Source of the DNA: Apostichopus japonicus
Lineage: Eukaryota > Echinodermata > Holothuroidea > Aspidochirotida > Stichopodidae
Assembly: GCF_037975245.1 (NCBI RefSeq)
Contig: NC_092576.1
Location: 20,204,611 to 20,268,610 of the forward strand
Direction: 5' to 3'
DNA length: 64,000 bases
The notes under the pieces were generated by a model. That model was not told the origin of the DNA. It saw only the letters and a program-made list of their open reading frames with translations, and searched no databases. Both the position numbers and the translations under genes were made by a program. Numbering within the stretch: the first letter of the stretch is position 1; each line of letters starts with the position of its first letter. Positions 1 to 14,700 of this stretch are shown piece by piece.

Positions 1-2569
1 GTGCACAAAAGTACTTTCAATATACGTCATTTCTGTTACTTATTACAAATTCCAATCCACTTTTCAAATTGATTAAGTGGTGTTGAAAAATTCTCATTGA
101 TAACTTCAGATATTTTGCGCCTTTGCAAAAGAAGGAATCGTGAGCGATCAAATGCGAGGGGAAAAAAACGTGTTATCCATGTCATTAGAGATGAATATAA
201 AGCCAATATATTCTTGAATCTTTTTATTTTAACTTCAAATAGAAATCACTCAACCTTTCAGGATTACAGCCTATGAGGTGGAGAGAAGAGGCGGCGGTGG
301 GTAGTGATAGGTGAGTTACCGCTTCAATACTTGCATATTCATCAGTGACTAACCCTCACTCTTACCCTTAAAAAGCCCCATCTGACCAATTGGAATATCA
401 AACATGCTACAGCTCAGTTAACATGATTGTATGAAATCAATCAATGCCAAAACAAAGTACCTAGTATTTTTACCATATTTGCGAAATTCGGAACTTAGTC
501 AGACACAGCTTAATGAAAGTTATCTCCAACATTGCAAGCGGCTACCTTAGTAAGCTCTACAGAAATTGATTATATTAATGTGCATTACTTTGTAAAAAAG
601 AGGAAATTCCTGTTGACAAAACAAGAAGGAAGTCAATATAAAGGACATACAATATGTTGCATGTCAGTCTTTTTACAGATTTTTAATATGAAATTCAAAA
701 TCTTTTAACTTTTGAAAACTGCTTACCTGGAGTAAAGTTAAAAAGTTGATATATTTCAGAAAGTATAAAATCCATTTTGTTTATTTAAACTGCATGGCCA
801 CATTTTTACCCATCGACAGGAGAAATATAAAATGTGACATTTCAGTTTGACATTAATGATGCAACTTTTGATGCCTATCATTCTTCTGGAAAGGGTTGTA
901 CACAGAATTTTTTACCTCTGTATATTTGGCAATCTGAAGTAAATATGAATAATTCTGATCTCTCAAATGAGAGAAAAAAATCACACAAACAGATTTATGT
1001 AACACATTTAAGGCAAATGGGAGTTTTGAGCAAATCATCAGATGGTCATATGTAAAAAAAACGCAAATAGTATGGCGCTAAATTTTGGGTGATGTTATTA
1101 CAGGTTAGAATGTCATTATTCTGATCGAGGTTTATCCAAATAAGAAAGGAACTGCTTTGGAACGGTTGCAGATAGGTCACAAGGTTCACGCCAAGCTTTG
1201 CACTGTTTGAAAATTCAGTATACAGATCTTTCACCTAAAATACACCTTACGAATATCAAGTTGCATCTTTTTTATGGTGCATACATAAGAGACAGGCCTG
1301 GAGCTTCCTTTGCTCAACGTTTTATATCTCAGGTCTCCCCATAGGGCCCGTGTTTTGACCTTCTGACGGAGGGACCATTTTTTTCATCATAAGTGGAATT
1401 CATTAAGCCCTCGTTGATCTTGGTAATACATCTATTGCTAGAAAAAAACCGAGTTGCTGGTTTGAGGTACTGTATTACCAAGTGTCTCAAATATTTATTT
1501 TTAAAGTAAAAAGTTGAATTTTTGATGAATTCAGCTTCAAAACTGAGATAGTCGTTGCTGGTTTGACGATATGTTCTAAATGTTTGACAAAAAATAAACC
1601 AACAAAATAGTTCTTTGTAACTTATTGTAGTGGAAAGTATAACTAGTGTCCATTTTCAGTGATATATGTGCAACAACTTCTGGAAGGCTGTACCATCTGG
1701 AAAACTTTAGTTAAGACAGAGCTAAATACTCATGTGACTAAATTTTGTGTATCATGGGATCATTAAATGAAGTTTTGGCAGAAGTCTGGGGTGGTGATCT
1801 GACAATTTCTTGCTAAAATGACACATAAACCTGCTGTTTGAAATTCGACACCCCCACCTAAATTATTTCCCTCGCACTGAAATTCCATACCTGACAAACA
1901 TTTCACAATGCTGGCTACACCCTCTCCCCATCCCCCCTCCCACCCCTCTGAGAGTTTTATCTGTTTTTCTTGAATGTAAGATGAAGGCGTTAAGGGAATA
2001 CTTTGTCGATACTTCTGGGAGTTTTACATGTAATACAGCACTTTTTCTACCTGAAAGCTAAACTTTTGTGTCTCCAAACACAAGGGACGGAATTTTAAGC
2101 ATTTTTTTTTAAAGCATTTTTTAATATTTTCCCAGTTATGTAGGCATTTTTTGTACTTTCATTGCATTGCACAGAATGTCAGACTATAAGTGTAGGGTTT
2201 TACATTGTAGCCTAATAAGTAGTAGAGTTGTAGGAATAGTTATTCCTTGTAGAAAGTCTTCAGAAGAAGATCACTTTTTTAAACTTCACTTACTAATAAC
2301 ATGAAAACATAACATAAAGAATGCTTCAATTTGTCACTACTACATCCGTACCCCGCACCCACCCACTTCACATGTATTTACCAGATCCTATTATATCAAT
2401 TTCCAAAATTCGGAATTTGGCGCTGACTCCGGCAAAGCCAGTATCCGACCATAATTTAAATTCCAAAACTGATACATCCCTTAATTATAATTTAAATAAG
2501 GAATGATAACATCTTTACTAAAACATGATGGAATTAAAACATATGTTGAAATATTAAAGTAAGCTCTAC
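1..2569. other. Intron downstream of EGF2, gene A
   Basis: Matches the copy B intron between EGF2 and EGF3, except for about 260 bp (1,100-1,358) and about 335 bp (1,420-1,755) missing from copy B. Neither extra stretch shows terminal repeats or an ORF. No gene is seen. Confidence 0.5.
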
Positions 2570-2719
2570 CGGTAAGGCAGTCCAACCCCTTCCATCCTGT
2601 GTTACAGCTACAGCCGTATGGGTGAGCGAGGCAGAAGAGGTATTTACTGCAACTGTCAGAACCACCACCGCTAGAACATCTCCTCTCACACGTGTCTCCA
2701 TACCTGTTACCTCCACATT
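2570..2719 (-). CDS. EGF-like module 2 exon, gene A
   Basis: 50-codon exon starting [11 protein letters not shown] and ending [13 protein letters not shown], phase 1 to 1; acceptor CCTGTTAG, donor ACCG|GTAGAG. The middle loop differs strongly from copy B ([11 protein letters not shown] against SSIDEPEKCST) while the flanks are identical. It is the last copy A exon in the window. Confidence 0.83.
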
Positions 2720-5700
2720 CTAACAGGAAAATATAAATTAATTACAAAGCCGCCCTAGTAACGTTACAAGAAACTCAAATTCAGTACTGCTCCCAAAAGG
2801 CATGCAACTTCACTAGACAGCAACTTCATATGTATAGTCAGTTGCAGAATATGTCATTGCTTAAAAGCAAAAGAACAGAAACAGAAAGTATTTGATTACC
2901 TTAACTGTATTCAGCAATGTCATATACTGAGGCTAGTGCAATTGACCTCGGTATCATCAACAAGTTAGGAAATTATTTAAAATACCAACATAGGGTGCAA
3001 ACACCATTTCATTTATTTCACAGACAATATCCATATATAATGATCCTGACAACCCTTATATGCAGCCTAATCACGAATGTGTTGACTATAAAGGACTAAA
3101 TCCAATTGATATTCGTTGCAAATGACAGTCCAATGCTGTTTTTCCTGACACTTATCTCAGAACCATCAACGGTCCGCTGTAAGTGTTTATGTTGAGATTT
3201 TGCAATTGTGAGATAAATTTACCAATGTATTGATCTTGAAATAATACACATGTAGGATTTGCATAAACTATTCGTGATACTCTAAGTAAATGAATACTAG
3301 CTGAAAGTATCCTGCAGTTATTAAACCTACATGCAAATAATCTGGATGGGCTATTGGGGGGGGGGGGGGCAAATCACTAGATGAATCACAAACAGCATGC
3401 AGTGGCTCACAGGGCTAATATTGCTCAAATTTTATTTGTAAAGGAAGTTTCTCAAATCACAAAATAATTGCACACACTTGTATTTTTCAATTACTGAACA
3501 CACTACTCTGTTGTTCAAATAAGGCCTAACATTCACCGTTTCAGAACTGTTTTTAATCTGCAGGTATGGTATGTATCGGTTTCAAATTACCAACATCACA
3601 CATTTACATGCAATAAACAAGGTCTAAAGCTTTCATACAGTAGACCTGAGCCATTACTTGGTTCCCTTTAGCAAATCATTTTTTTGTTCAATGAAATACG
3701 AAGTGGATTGCCAGTGAGCTTGAATAAATGTTATTTACATTTACAATTTGAAAGTCGCATTATGCAGAATCTCTCTCTGTCATGAAGATTTACAGATTTA
3801 TTTCATAAAAAAAATATTTCTCAGTAAAACATTTAGAACATTGTTACCTTCTTCACAATGTGTTCCTTTGAACCCAGGGGCACAAATGCATTTTCCACTT
3901 GTCTCGTCACAAATGCCTCTGTTATAGCAGTTATCACATATACCATCACAAGCATCTGGGCCCCATCGATGAGCTGGACAAGCTGGTGTTATGAAAAGAT
4001 CGTGTTAAGATGTAAATTATGACTGTGAAGCTGAAATAATAGTAAGTTATATGTTACTATAGTAAAAAGAGCTGTACCTTTATTCAATAACTTTATAGAA
4101 CTGCATTTTATATTGTGGATCACAACTTACAACCATGATATATTTCCCTATACGTTAATGCAACTGCATCTTAGATCCATACTTTCTCTGATCTAGTCTC
4201 AATTGTCCTGATTGATACAGGTGTGGTCGCTTCCATACGAAAGTAATTAATAAGGTAGTCATATCAAATGCTTTTTTTTTTTTTTTTATAACGGTTTCCC
4301 ATCACATTTTGATCATATCCTCTTTTAAAGGAGGAATAAACCATGTAATTTGTCAGTAACCGCATATTAGAGGCTTATATTCTTACGCCCTCTGTTAAAT
4401 AACTTGCCAAAACTACCTATTCCCGATTTTTTTTTTAGGAATAAACTAATTATTATCATAAAGTCAATGGAAAATGTTGTTAAGCTATTCCTGCCGGGTA
4501 AAAATGTTTCCACAGAAAAAAAAGAATGTACAAAATTCACAAACGCACCAGGCTTGCCACTCAGTCGCAGAACTGTCCCTAGTGTTAGCGGAACTAGAAT
4601 CATAGTAACTGCCAGTGTCGGCACCATATGTGATCTGTTTAGCTAGCTCTAAGGCTCATTGTTTCAGTTCCTCCACTGTTCATTTAGTCTCGATTTGATA
4701 GCAGTTAAGTCCAAATGCATCCATGTTCTCCTTTTTTCAAACAATCCCAAGCCCGGAAAGTGTTATGGAAGAAAACTATGACTAGATATTGCCTTAGCTA
4801 TCATGAAGTGTTAGGAAGTGTAAGGCTCAGAAGGATTTAATGTGTTGATATGCGATCTGTGGCTTGCTTATTTCACGAAATAAGCGTGAACTGTCGAAGT
4901 TCAAAAATATTAGGAAAGCCAAGGGTGACAATCGAATGTTAAGGTTAAAAGATATGCTTTCAAAAGTTCGTGTTGCTCGAAAAGAGCATACTGCAAAACG
5001 GTATTCTCTAAGCAGAAAAGGCAAGGTTTTGTTTTTCCTTTAGGTAATGCACAAGTTTCTCAAACATGCTGTCCTTGCTCTCATACTAGTTTTGAAATTA
5101 AAAAAAGAGGCGATAATTGCTTCTTGTTAGCTTATGATGGTTATTCAACACAAAAAAATATATTGGGGACAGAAAATTGATCTAGAAATGATTTAGTTGT
5201 ATATTCATAAAGAAATGTAACCAATACCAATTAGTCTATATGAAATTAGAATTAATTTCTGTAATTTCAACTTTCAACTGTTATATCTTTCTAGACTTTA
5301 CCAAGTTACCTTTGGTGAAGGATGCTCTTTAAAACGTTATTCAAAATCGGACGTAAAGTAATCCATCTCAGACAACGACAATTCTTCATAATATTTCTAA
5401 TTAGTGAATTAAGTTTTTAAATTTAAAAAAAATTCATATATTTTCTAGATGCCTTATGTAAATTTAAATTAGCCTGCCTATAGAAATAAAGTCCTCAATT
5501 TCACTCGAGCATTAATAATATGTTACTTAATAGCATAAACTACCCCAAGTACTTGCATAGGGATTCATCCTTGAGCCACCACAAAATGACAATTTTCAGA
5601 GTTTCAACTTTTGGGAAATTTAGTACATCTCGTAAAACACAAAGTTTCAGAGGTTTGACTTTTTGGCAAGATGGTAGCATGTGTGCAGAATTCTCAGGTT

Positions 5701-8700
5701 CAGTCTTTTATGGTTTGACAGTGTGTTTAATTAGTTGTCGATATGCATGTCTATTTTGCGCTTCCTTAGAATAGTGATAAACAAGGATAAACACTGTGAG
5801 TAAATATTCCATATAAATCATATTTCAAAGATATAACAATACAAACCCTTTATTGTTATATAAGGTAAGTACAGCTTAGAAGAACTATCATGATCTGCTT
5901 AATGGGGGAAAGGGAGAATTTATCTGGTAAAATAGTTTACACTTTAATCAACCATCAATCATCTAGGCACAAGGCATTGAGTTGGGTTATTCAAATGACG
6001 GTATAGATTATCTCACTTCATCGACATGAGATATAGTTATGGTGTCATGAACCACAATCTTGTTGGGCTTTAGCGCATTATAGCTATGGATGTCTCTGAA
6101 ACAAACATATTATTTTAAAGTAGCTATTTAAACAGTACATATCTGAAATACACAATTACAAACCTCTTACTATCAACAGTTTTAGACCTTGTTTTGCATC
6201 AGTCCTCTCATTGTTGATGTGACACTCATAGACACCAGCATCATCTACCTTAACTTGTCCACTAATACTCCAAGTATTCTGACCACTTATACCATTGTTT
6301 CTTACATTATCCTTCAACCATCTGAAATCTGCAACATTCTTTGATCCGGTGCTCTTCATAACAATGCTTACACCTGTATCACCAGCATTGGCGGTTACTG
6401 ATACCAACTCATCACTGGGTACAATATCAGCTGAAATCAAGGATGTTGTAACAAACCATATTATTAAGACTAAGTTTAATTATCAGCACTTATTATATTA
6501 CAATTCATCATTAATGACTCAATAAAATTAAATCTACAGTAGAAATATTCAGTAAAACTTTTAATATTATGATACAAAATGCGATGGATGTATATGCTTG
6601 TATTTGTCTCACCTGGATATTAACAAGTTGACTCCACAAAGGGATCTAATGTCAGGCATGGAATCTTATTTAAGGGTCCAACATAATGCTAATGTCAAAT
6701 GTGTGCGTAGAAGCAGGAAGCTTTAAACACTTATTTGGATTTGTCAAGCAAACGTCGTATTCGTATATATTGAAGTTGACATTTACACATTAATTATCCT
6801 CAGCCACATTACTGCATTGCATTTAAAGACATGTTGTAGGGACAGTGCCACAATCTTCCAGATTCTAATTAGCAGTTCCAATGCCTGCCCTTTCTTACAC
6901 TATGCTAAATACAATATTTATTTTATGTTAATGCTTCAACCACTTTTGCCTCTCAGCTAGAACATTGTTCGCCAATAAATGATCTTGTCAGGAAATATAT
7001 TTATAAATATGCATATGGAATATAACATGATACATGTAATTTGATAAGCTCATATTATGTAACTAAACACGCTGCTTCAGTAATCTTGTCCAAATATATA
7101 TAATTATCATCCTTCTTGTGATAGTACAATATTAACATCTTATGATATAATGCACGGCAGGCGTATAACTACAGCTGTGAGTAACTCACCATCTGATCTC
7201 ATAAATATCCCTGAGATTGATGTAGTGATCCTTCCATCTAACGCAGCTTCACATCCAAACACCCCAAAGGCATCATTATTTCCATTATTGTTCAATGTTA
7301 CCCTCCAATGTTTATAAATACCAGCAGCATTCCAGACTGGAGCTGGTGGATCTACATTTTCATCATCATCATTCCTTGTCCAAACAGCCCTGAATGACTC
7401 TACTTGGGCAGTCGCTGCAACATTGTCGGATTCGCTAAGGTGACACTGATATTGTACTGTATTATGCTCAGACTCAAAAGGCTTTACACCAAGGAAAGTC
7501 ATCTTTACTGGTGCTATTGAGAAATAACATGTAAACTGTCATTGATAGGAAATAAAACAGTAAGCTCCTTGAAACAACACAGATCCAGGCTCTCTAATGT
7601 ACAGTATATCATCCTCTCTAAGACATTAAAACAAATACTTTGTATCATAACAACTGGCAATCAAAATTCCGAGGATATTTCCCAACTGTTTTGGAAATTA
7701 ATGCATAGAAACGAGAAATATGTTCGGGACACAGAGAGAGAGGATTGTGCCAGGAAATATTTTGTCGTATACACTGCTTTGCTCTGATTCCAATTGTAAC
7801 GAAGCACGCATCATCCCCATTTAACTGAATCGACGGCGCCCGACGCCTTTCTTAATTTACTAGCGTGACATGTGATACCCATGTGGACGCTAATGCAACT
7901 TGCGCGTCTCTTATAATCTCCCTCGTGTTGAATAGATCGCCAGTTCACAGCAAGACTTGGACAAGTGCGGACGCGGATTTAACTAGGCCCTAACCGCTAA
8001 TTGGTTTACCAAGAAAAGTTTGGTAGATGTTTGTCATCATTTATGGGTGAGATTTTAGTATCTTTGTTTCTCTAAATACTTAGGCAGTTTTTCTGCGGGT
8101 TGGTAATTAAGAAGAAAACCCGATTTCGTTGTAGTAAGGGTTATTATATTTATCTAAACCTTGACGTCACCCACCTAGCGGTGTGGAAAAGAAATATAGG
8201 GCGAGAGAACCGTTTTCCCTGTAAGCTCACAACCTGAAGAGATTAGACCCTTGTTCGACGTAAATAATTGTAGGATTCTCTGCACGAAGAAGTACAGGGC
8301 GGCTCCGGGCCCACAAAATCTTTCATTTTGTCTTAAAATAGGCCTTAGAGCACAAGCTCTTTTGGGAATAGTAAGAAGCAACCGGTGATATAAGTGTGCA
8401 CGCGACTGTCAGTTACGATCTGGCATGTGCCTAAACACATCTTACTGAGGGTGCGTGCGTCCATCGCACAGAGAATCTCACTAAGGGTGCGTGCGTGCGT
8501 CACGTCGGTAGGAAGTTGTACTTACAGAGAGTGCGTGCGTCCATCGCACAGGGAATTTTACTTAGAGAATGCGTGCGTGTGTCACGTCGGGAGGAAGTTG
8601 TACTTACTGAGGGTGCGTGCGTCCATCACACAGGGAATCTCACCGAGGGTGCGTGCATGCGTCACGTCGAGAGGAAGCTGTACTTACAGAGGGTGCGTGC

Positions 8701-11700
8701 GTCGGTGACGGCCAGCTACCGTATAAGGAATATGAGTTCCGACTTACAGTGTTATTTGAAATTTGATCTTATTTGTATTTTTTCCGATCTGTAAATACTT
8801 TAATCTTTAGAATTTACTGTGTCAATTGTAATTTTTTGTGCTTGACTTTCGTTTTGCTTACTTTGTCCCTTCTTTCTTGAATCATATTTCACCGCCCATC
8901 ATACTAAGAACTTACGTGAGACTTAGCGTGTTACAACTGGTGGCAGCGATTGGATGGGCTGCTGAACTGATTATTTAGGAGAAAGAGACATGGCACACTG
9001 AGACTTTACAACAACAAGTCGTACCGAGGAGGAGGCCTCACCCAACTGGGTTGTTATAGATGAGTGCCCTACTGATGGATTTCCGGATTCACCGCAATTG
9101 TGGAGTTCACGGGGCGATGAGATGGAAAGAGCAACTGGGACGGACTACCCGGTGAGGGAACCTCCTTCAATTGATAGGTTTCAACCCCCAGGAGGACCAA
9201 CTGATGGCCCTGGGACAATGAAGGGTACAAGAAACACCCCAATGCATACCCCAATGTATAGAGAACACAGGAGTGTCCAAGGTGAAACACCTCGGTTGAC
9301 GTCCTGTCCAGGAAATCCATTCGTCGATGATGGTCAGGAGGTGTGGGATGTGCCCCGCTCGGGCTGGGTGTGCCACAATGGTTCCGACAACGAAGGGACC
9401 CTCTGGTGCTCAATAGAACAGGTACCACGGGTATTAGGCCCGGAACGTACGAGGGGACAACGCCTTGGGAGGACTATCTTGCCCAGTTTGAAGTTATAGC
9501 AGAGTTGCACGACTGGGGCACTGATGTTATAGCGCTCTGGCTAGTGGCTAGCCTGAGAGGGGATGCTCAAGCCGTGATTGCCGATCTCGACGCAAGATGT
9601 CATAGGAGCTACACAACCGTGGTTGGTGCATTGTCACAGAGATTTAGCCCCACTCACCAAAATGAAGTGTTCAGAGTCCAGCTGAAGAGCAGGCTGCGCA
9701 GGATAGATGAGTCTCTACCCGAGCTAGCACATGAAGTCAAACGGTTGACCAGACAGGCTTACCCGATGGCCCCCAGGCGAGACCATTTCCTAGATGCTTT
9801 GGGTGATCCAGAATTACGGCTTGGGGTCAATCAGATGAAACCCGTGAATCTGGAGGAGGCAGTCTAAGCTGCGCTGGAAATTGAAGCCTATCACATTGCA
9901 GAGAGGCAGAGGAGCCTCGGTATAAGAAGGAGTGTGCGTATGGTTAGCCAGGGTAATGTACAAGCGGCTAGAGAAACCAAAGGGGAAACAATGTGTTACG
10001 AAATAAAGAAGATTGTAGTCGATGGAATACAGGGACAACAGACCTTGATTGAAGACATGAGGAAAGCCCTGGAAGCTTTGCATAAGGATGTCAGCGATTT
10101 GAAGCACAAACTACGCCAGGGTAATACTTGTGAAGCCGGAAAGAGACGTATTCAGTGCCGTAATAGGCCATTTCCAGCCTACACGGACGATGGCACTCCG
10201 ATATGCTTCCAGTGCAAGGAACCGGGCCATATGAAGCGGGAATGTCCAAGCCAACCATAAACCCCTAAGCCACAAAGTTCTTCGTCAGTGCATGGAAACG
10301 ATCCGATGTCTGGTTTGGGGGTCGCAACCGGGCAGTAGATCTTGGGCCCATCTGTATCGCCGTGTTAAATGGGATACCCGAATTAGCCAAGGATGGCATA
10401 TAGCTGAAGTGTAAACTACGAAACCATGATGTGTCCTGTTTAGTTGACACTGGGGCCAATATTTCCTTGGTCCATGCAGGTGTGTTTTACAGTCTACAAC
10501 GTGAGTTCAGACCGCCGTTGCAACTAGAAGGTGTGTATATGATACTTGCGGATGGGAAGCGCGTGCCTGTTTTGGGAATGGCTGAATTGGAGATCCATGT
10601 AGGCGGAAAGACAATACAACATGCTTTTTGGATTGCAGATTTAGGGCCTGGTTGCATACTGGGATTAGATTTTCTCAGGAGTCACAATTGCATTATCCAC
10701 GCATAGAAGGCGCAAGTGGTGATAGATGACAGTTATGTGGTGGACCGCACGAAGGAGGAAACAATCCATCAGACAGGTTCTTGTCGAATTGTTGCAGCAG
10801 AGACGCTGCTTTTTCCACAATACTCGGAGACGGTTGTGAATGGCAGGGTTAAAGACTTCCACCCAGGACTCCAGGGGAAATGGCTATCATTGAACCATCA
10901 CCAGTGCTCTTGAATAAGAAGGGTGTTCTAGCGGCAAGGTGTCTATGGGAAATCGAGGAGGGTAATCTTCCAGTAAGAGTGATAAACCTGAATGACCAGG
11001 CGGTTACAGTGCACAAGGATACAACGTTTGGTGTGTTTAAAGGCGTCAGAAGGTAGCTCCAGTGAGTGGTGACGAGGGTCATGTCGTCCAAGGAGACTCA
11101 GGTGGGGCAGACGAGGTACCAAAACACCTTATGGAGCTGTATGCTGATTGCACGGAGGGCCTAGACGAAAATCAGAAGGCATCAGTTACTAGTCTGTTGT
11201 GCAGGTGGCAAGGGGCTTTTGCCAAAGGGGCACATAATATAGAACGGACGCAAGTTGATAGGCACCGCATAGACACGGGAATTCATCCACCGATTAGACA
11301 AGCTGCAAGAAGATTGCCAATTCACAAACAGGAAGAGGCCACTGGGGACATCAATGAAATGCTCTCTGGTGGAGTGATCGAGCCCTCGTGTAGTCCGTGG
11401 GCATCACCAATCGTGTTGGTAAGGAAGAAAGACGGAAGTCTATGGTTCTGTGTGGATTACAGGAAATTGAACGAAGTCACTGTGAAGGATTCCTATCCCC
11501 TCCCAAGGATAAACGACACTCTGGACTTGTTAGGAGGAGGGACATGATTTTCCACGCTAAACCTGGCCAGTGGGTACTGGCATATCGAAATGGACCCTCT
11601 AGACCGAGCGGAGACAGCATTTTCGACCCATCAAGGACTATTCCAATTCAAAGTCATGCTTTTTGGGCTCTATAATGCCCCGGCTACCTTCGAGCGCCTA

Positions 11701-14700
11701 ATAGATCGAGTATTAGGGGGTCTGATATGGGAAAGCTGTCCGGTATACCTGGACGATGTAATTGTTCACGGGAAGACGTTTGAGGAACATCTTAAGCGTT
11801 TAGAGGACGTTATCAGTAGACTAGGCCAAGCCGGACTGAAGCTGTCACTGAAGAATTGTCACCTGCTAAAGAGGGAAGTGAGCTTCCTTGGACACATTGT
11901 GAGCAAAGATGGAGTTCACACCGATCCTGAGAAGATTAGAGCTGTAGCGGAATGGCAGAAACCAGTGAATGTACGTGAGGTTAGAAGCTTCATCGGCCTA
12001 TGTAGTTATTACCGTCGGTTCATACGTGGGTTTAGTTCCATTGCAAAACCACTACACAGACTCACAGAGAACAGCAGAGAATTCAAGTGGACTAGCGAAT
12101 GTGAAGAATTCTTCAAAGAACTAAAGAGGCGACTTACATCAGCTCCAGTTCTCTGCTACCCGAACAAGGATGATCCGTTCGTACTGGATACAGATGCCAG
12201 TGACCAAGGGGTTGGATCTGTACTTTCGCAAATCCAGGATGGAAATAAAGTTGTAATTGGGTATTACAGCAGGACACTGTCTAAGCAAGAGAGGCCTTAC
12301 TGCGTTACTAGGAAAGAACTTCTGGCTATTATTGCTGGCTCCAAGTGGTTTCACCACTTTCTGTACGGGCGGAAGTTCCTGATTAGGACTGATCATGGAG
12401 CGCTTCGCTGGTAAATGAATTTTCGCCAACCAGAAGGCCAAATAACGCGATGGCTGGAGTTTTTAGGTTCTTACGAATTTACCATCGAACATCGTACAGG
12501 GAGGGTTCACAATAATGCAGACGGCCTGTTAAGGAGACCCTGTTGTGACTGTTCCAATAGCGAGAAGCTGGAAAAGAGGGAGTGCTTGAGTGCTGAAATC
12601 TCTGATCTAGAGAGGAGAGCTGACATTTGTAGCGACAGAAAGGCTTGTCGTGGTCGAAGGGCAGGTGGAGCAGGAGGAAACTTCACATCCGCCACACTGG
12701 TCACTTGAAGACCTGAAAAAGTACCAAAGAGATGATCCAGACATATTGCCAGTTTTGCAAGGAAAAGAGACCCTAAAGAGATCATTGTGGAGCAAAGTTT
12801 CTGGTGAAAGTAGGACACTACAACAATACTGGCTGCAGTGGGAAAGCTTGGTGTTAAAGAACGCCCTACTGTATCGCAAGTTTGAATCCCAGAGGGGTGA
12901 CAAGGTGTGGTTACAATTTGTAGTGCCCGAAGTGTTGCGGAGGAAAATATGGGGGTTGGCTCATTCACATCCTTTGTCTGGCCATTTCATGGCAATGAAA
13001 ACTTCTACTCGAGTAGGAAAGAAGTTCTACTGGAGTGGGCTATCACGAGATATAGATCAGTGGTGTAAGATTTGCCCCAAATGCCAGCAGAGGAGAGGTG
13101 CCAAGACGAAGCAGAAAGCCAAGCTCCGTAGATATGCAACAGGTGAACCATTGCAAAGGGTAGCATTGAGATAGATTGGTAGTGCACCCTTGCAGGTCGC
13201 CTCCACATCAGCACTCTTCTTAGCATACTTTTGTGATGTCCCATCTGAGAGTTATATTGTGAATTTACACAGAGAGGTTGAGAATAGCATCCTTCAACTA
13301 CTGGACAATTTTGGTGACATTTGGATATCAACTTTTGCTGTATTTTATGGAACTTCATATTTGTCTTCTTGTATTCTACTCTACATTTTGGACCATGTTC
13401 AACCATGCATCAGTGAATCTCATTTCCAGGAAAGATCAATATTATTGACGTGTTAAAGTGTTCAACCATGCATCAGTGAATCTCATTTCCAGGAAAGATC
13501 AATACTATTGTCGCGCTCAAGTGGATGATACGATGGATTTCTTCCTATGACACAATGGCTTACACCAAGTTGGCTTTTGTTGTGTGCCTCCTACTACACT
13601 GCGCTATCCATGTTCAACCATTCATCACTGAATCTCATTTCCAGGAAAGATCAATATTATTGACGTGCTCAAGTGGATGATACAATGGATTTCTTCCTAT
13701 GACACAATGGCTTACACCAAGTTGGCTTTTGTTGTGTGCATCCTACTACACTGCACTATATTCCAGTGTAATGTACTACTACATGTGAATACCAATGGTA
13801 CTAGTTACTTCAATAGTAAACTTGATCATCACAAATTTCTTGGTAGAAATATTACACTTTATTCAAACTCCACAGTGACTGTCAAGCTCCAACTCCTCAA
13901 GGCAGGTGACGTTCATCCAAACCCCGGTCCTGATGTTACACCAGCACCTACTCTAACTTCAGTCAAATCAAGACCTACATACTCTTACACCACGGAACAG
14001 TTACTCCATATAAATCTAAATGTGAATGCCAAAGCCCATGTTTCTAACACTTTGTGGAGACATTTAGTGACTCTTGGTATAAACAACAGACATCCAACAC
14101 ATCGTGGAAATAGAGGGAAAGTTAAACATATTCCAAATTTCACATTGGAATCCACAAATTTAGAAACTGTCCGCAATTCAACTCCTACAAACACAACTAC
14201 CATCAAGAAAAAGGTTACAATGTGCCTTTGGAACACCCGGTCTGTCGGAAATAAAACCACATTTTTAAGTGACTACTTAATTGAGCATGATATTGATGTT
14301 ATGTGCATAACAGAATCGTGGTTGAATGAAAATGATGCTGTTACCATTGGAGAATGCACACCACCAACATACTCCTTTTTAAATTATCCAAGAGGTACTG
14401 ATGACCACGGAGGTATTGCGATAGTTTATAAAACAGCGATGAAATTTCGGACATTCAAACCTAATCTGATTGCTCATACCTTTGAATATGCTTGCATCAC
14501 AGACCCGATAAATGGTATTACATATGTTGTCGTTTATCGCCCTGATCCTTTCCCAAAGAAAACTTTTGATTTCCTAGAAGAATTTGATGACTTTATTACC
14601 AACATATCATCTTTAACAAGCAGATTATTCATACTAGGTGACTTCAACATCCATGTTGACAAGCCTGATCACCCAGTTGTTAGGAAATTTAACGCATCTC

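Noticed and set aside
8394-8794. Overlapping ORFs of about 100 codons
   Set aside because: Low-complexity frames across the LTR tandem repeats.
11062-12708. A working Gypsy polymerase gene
   Set aside because: In-frame stops at 11,545 and 12,412 and a frameshift near 12,640 break it.
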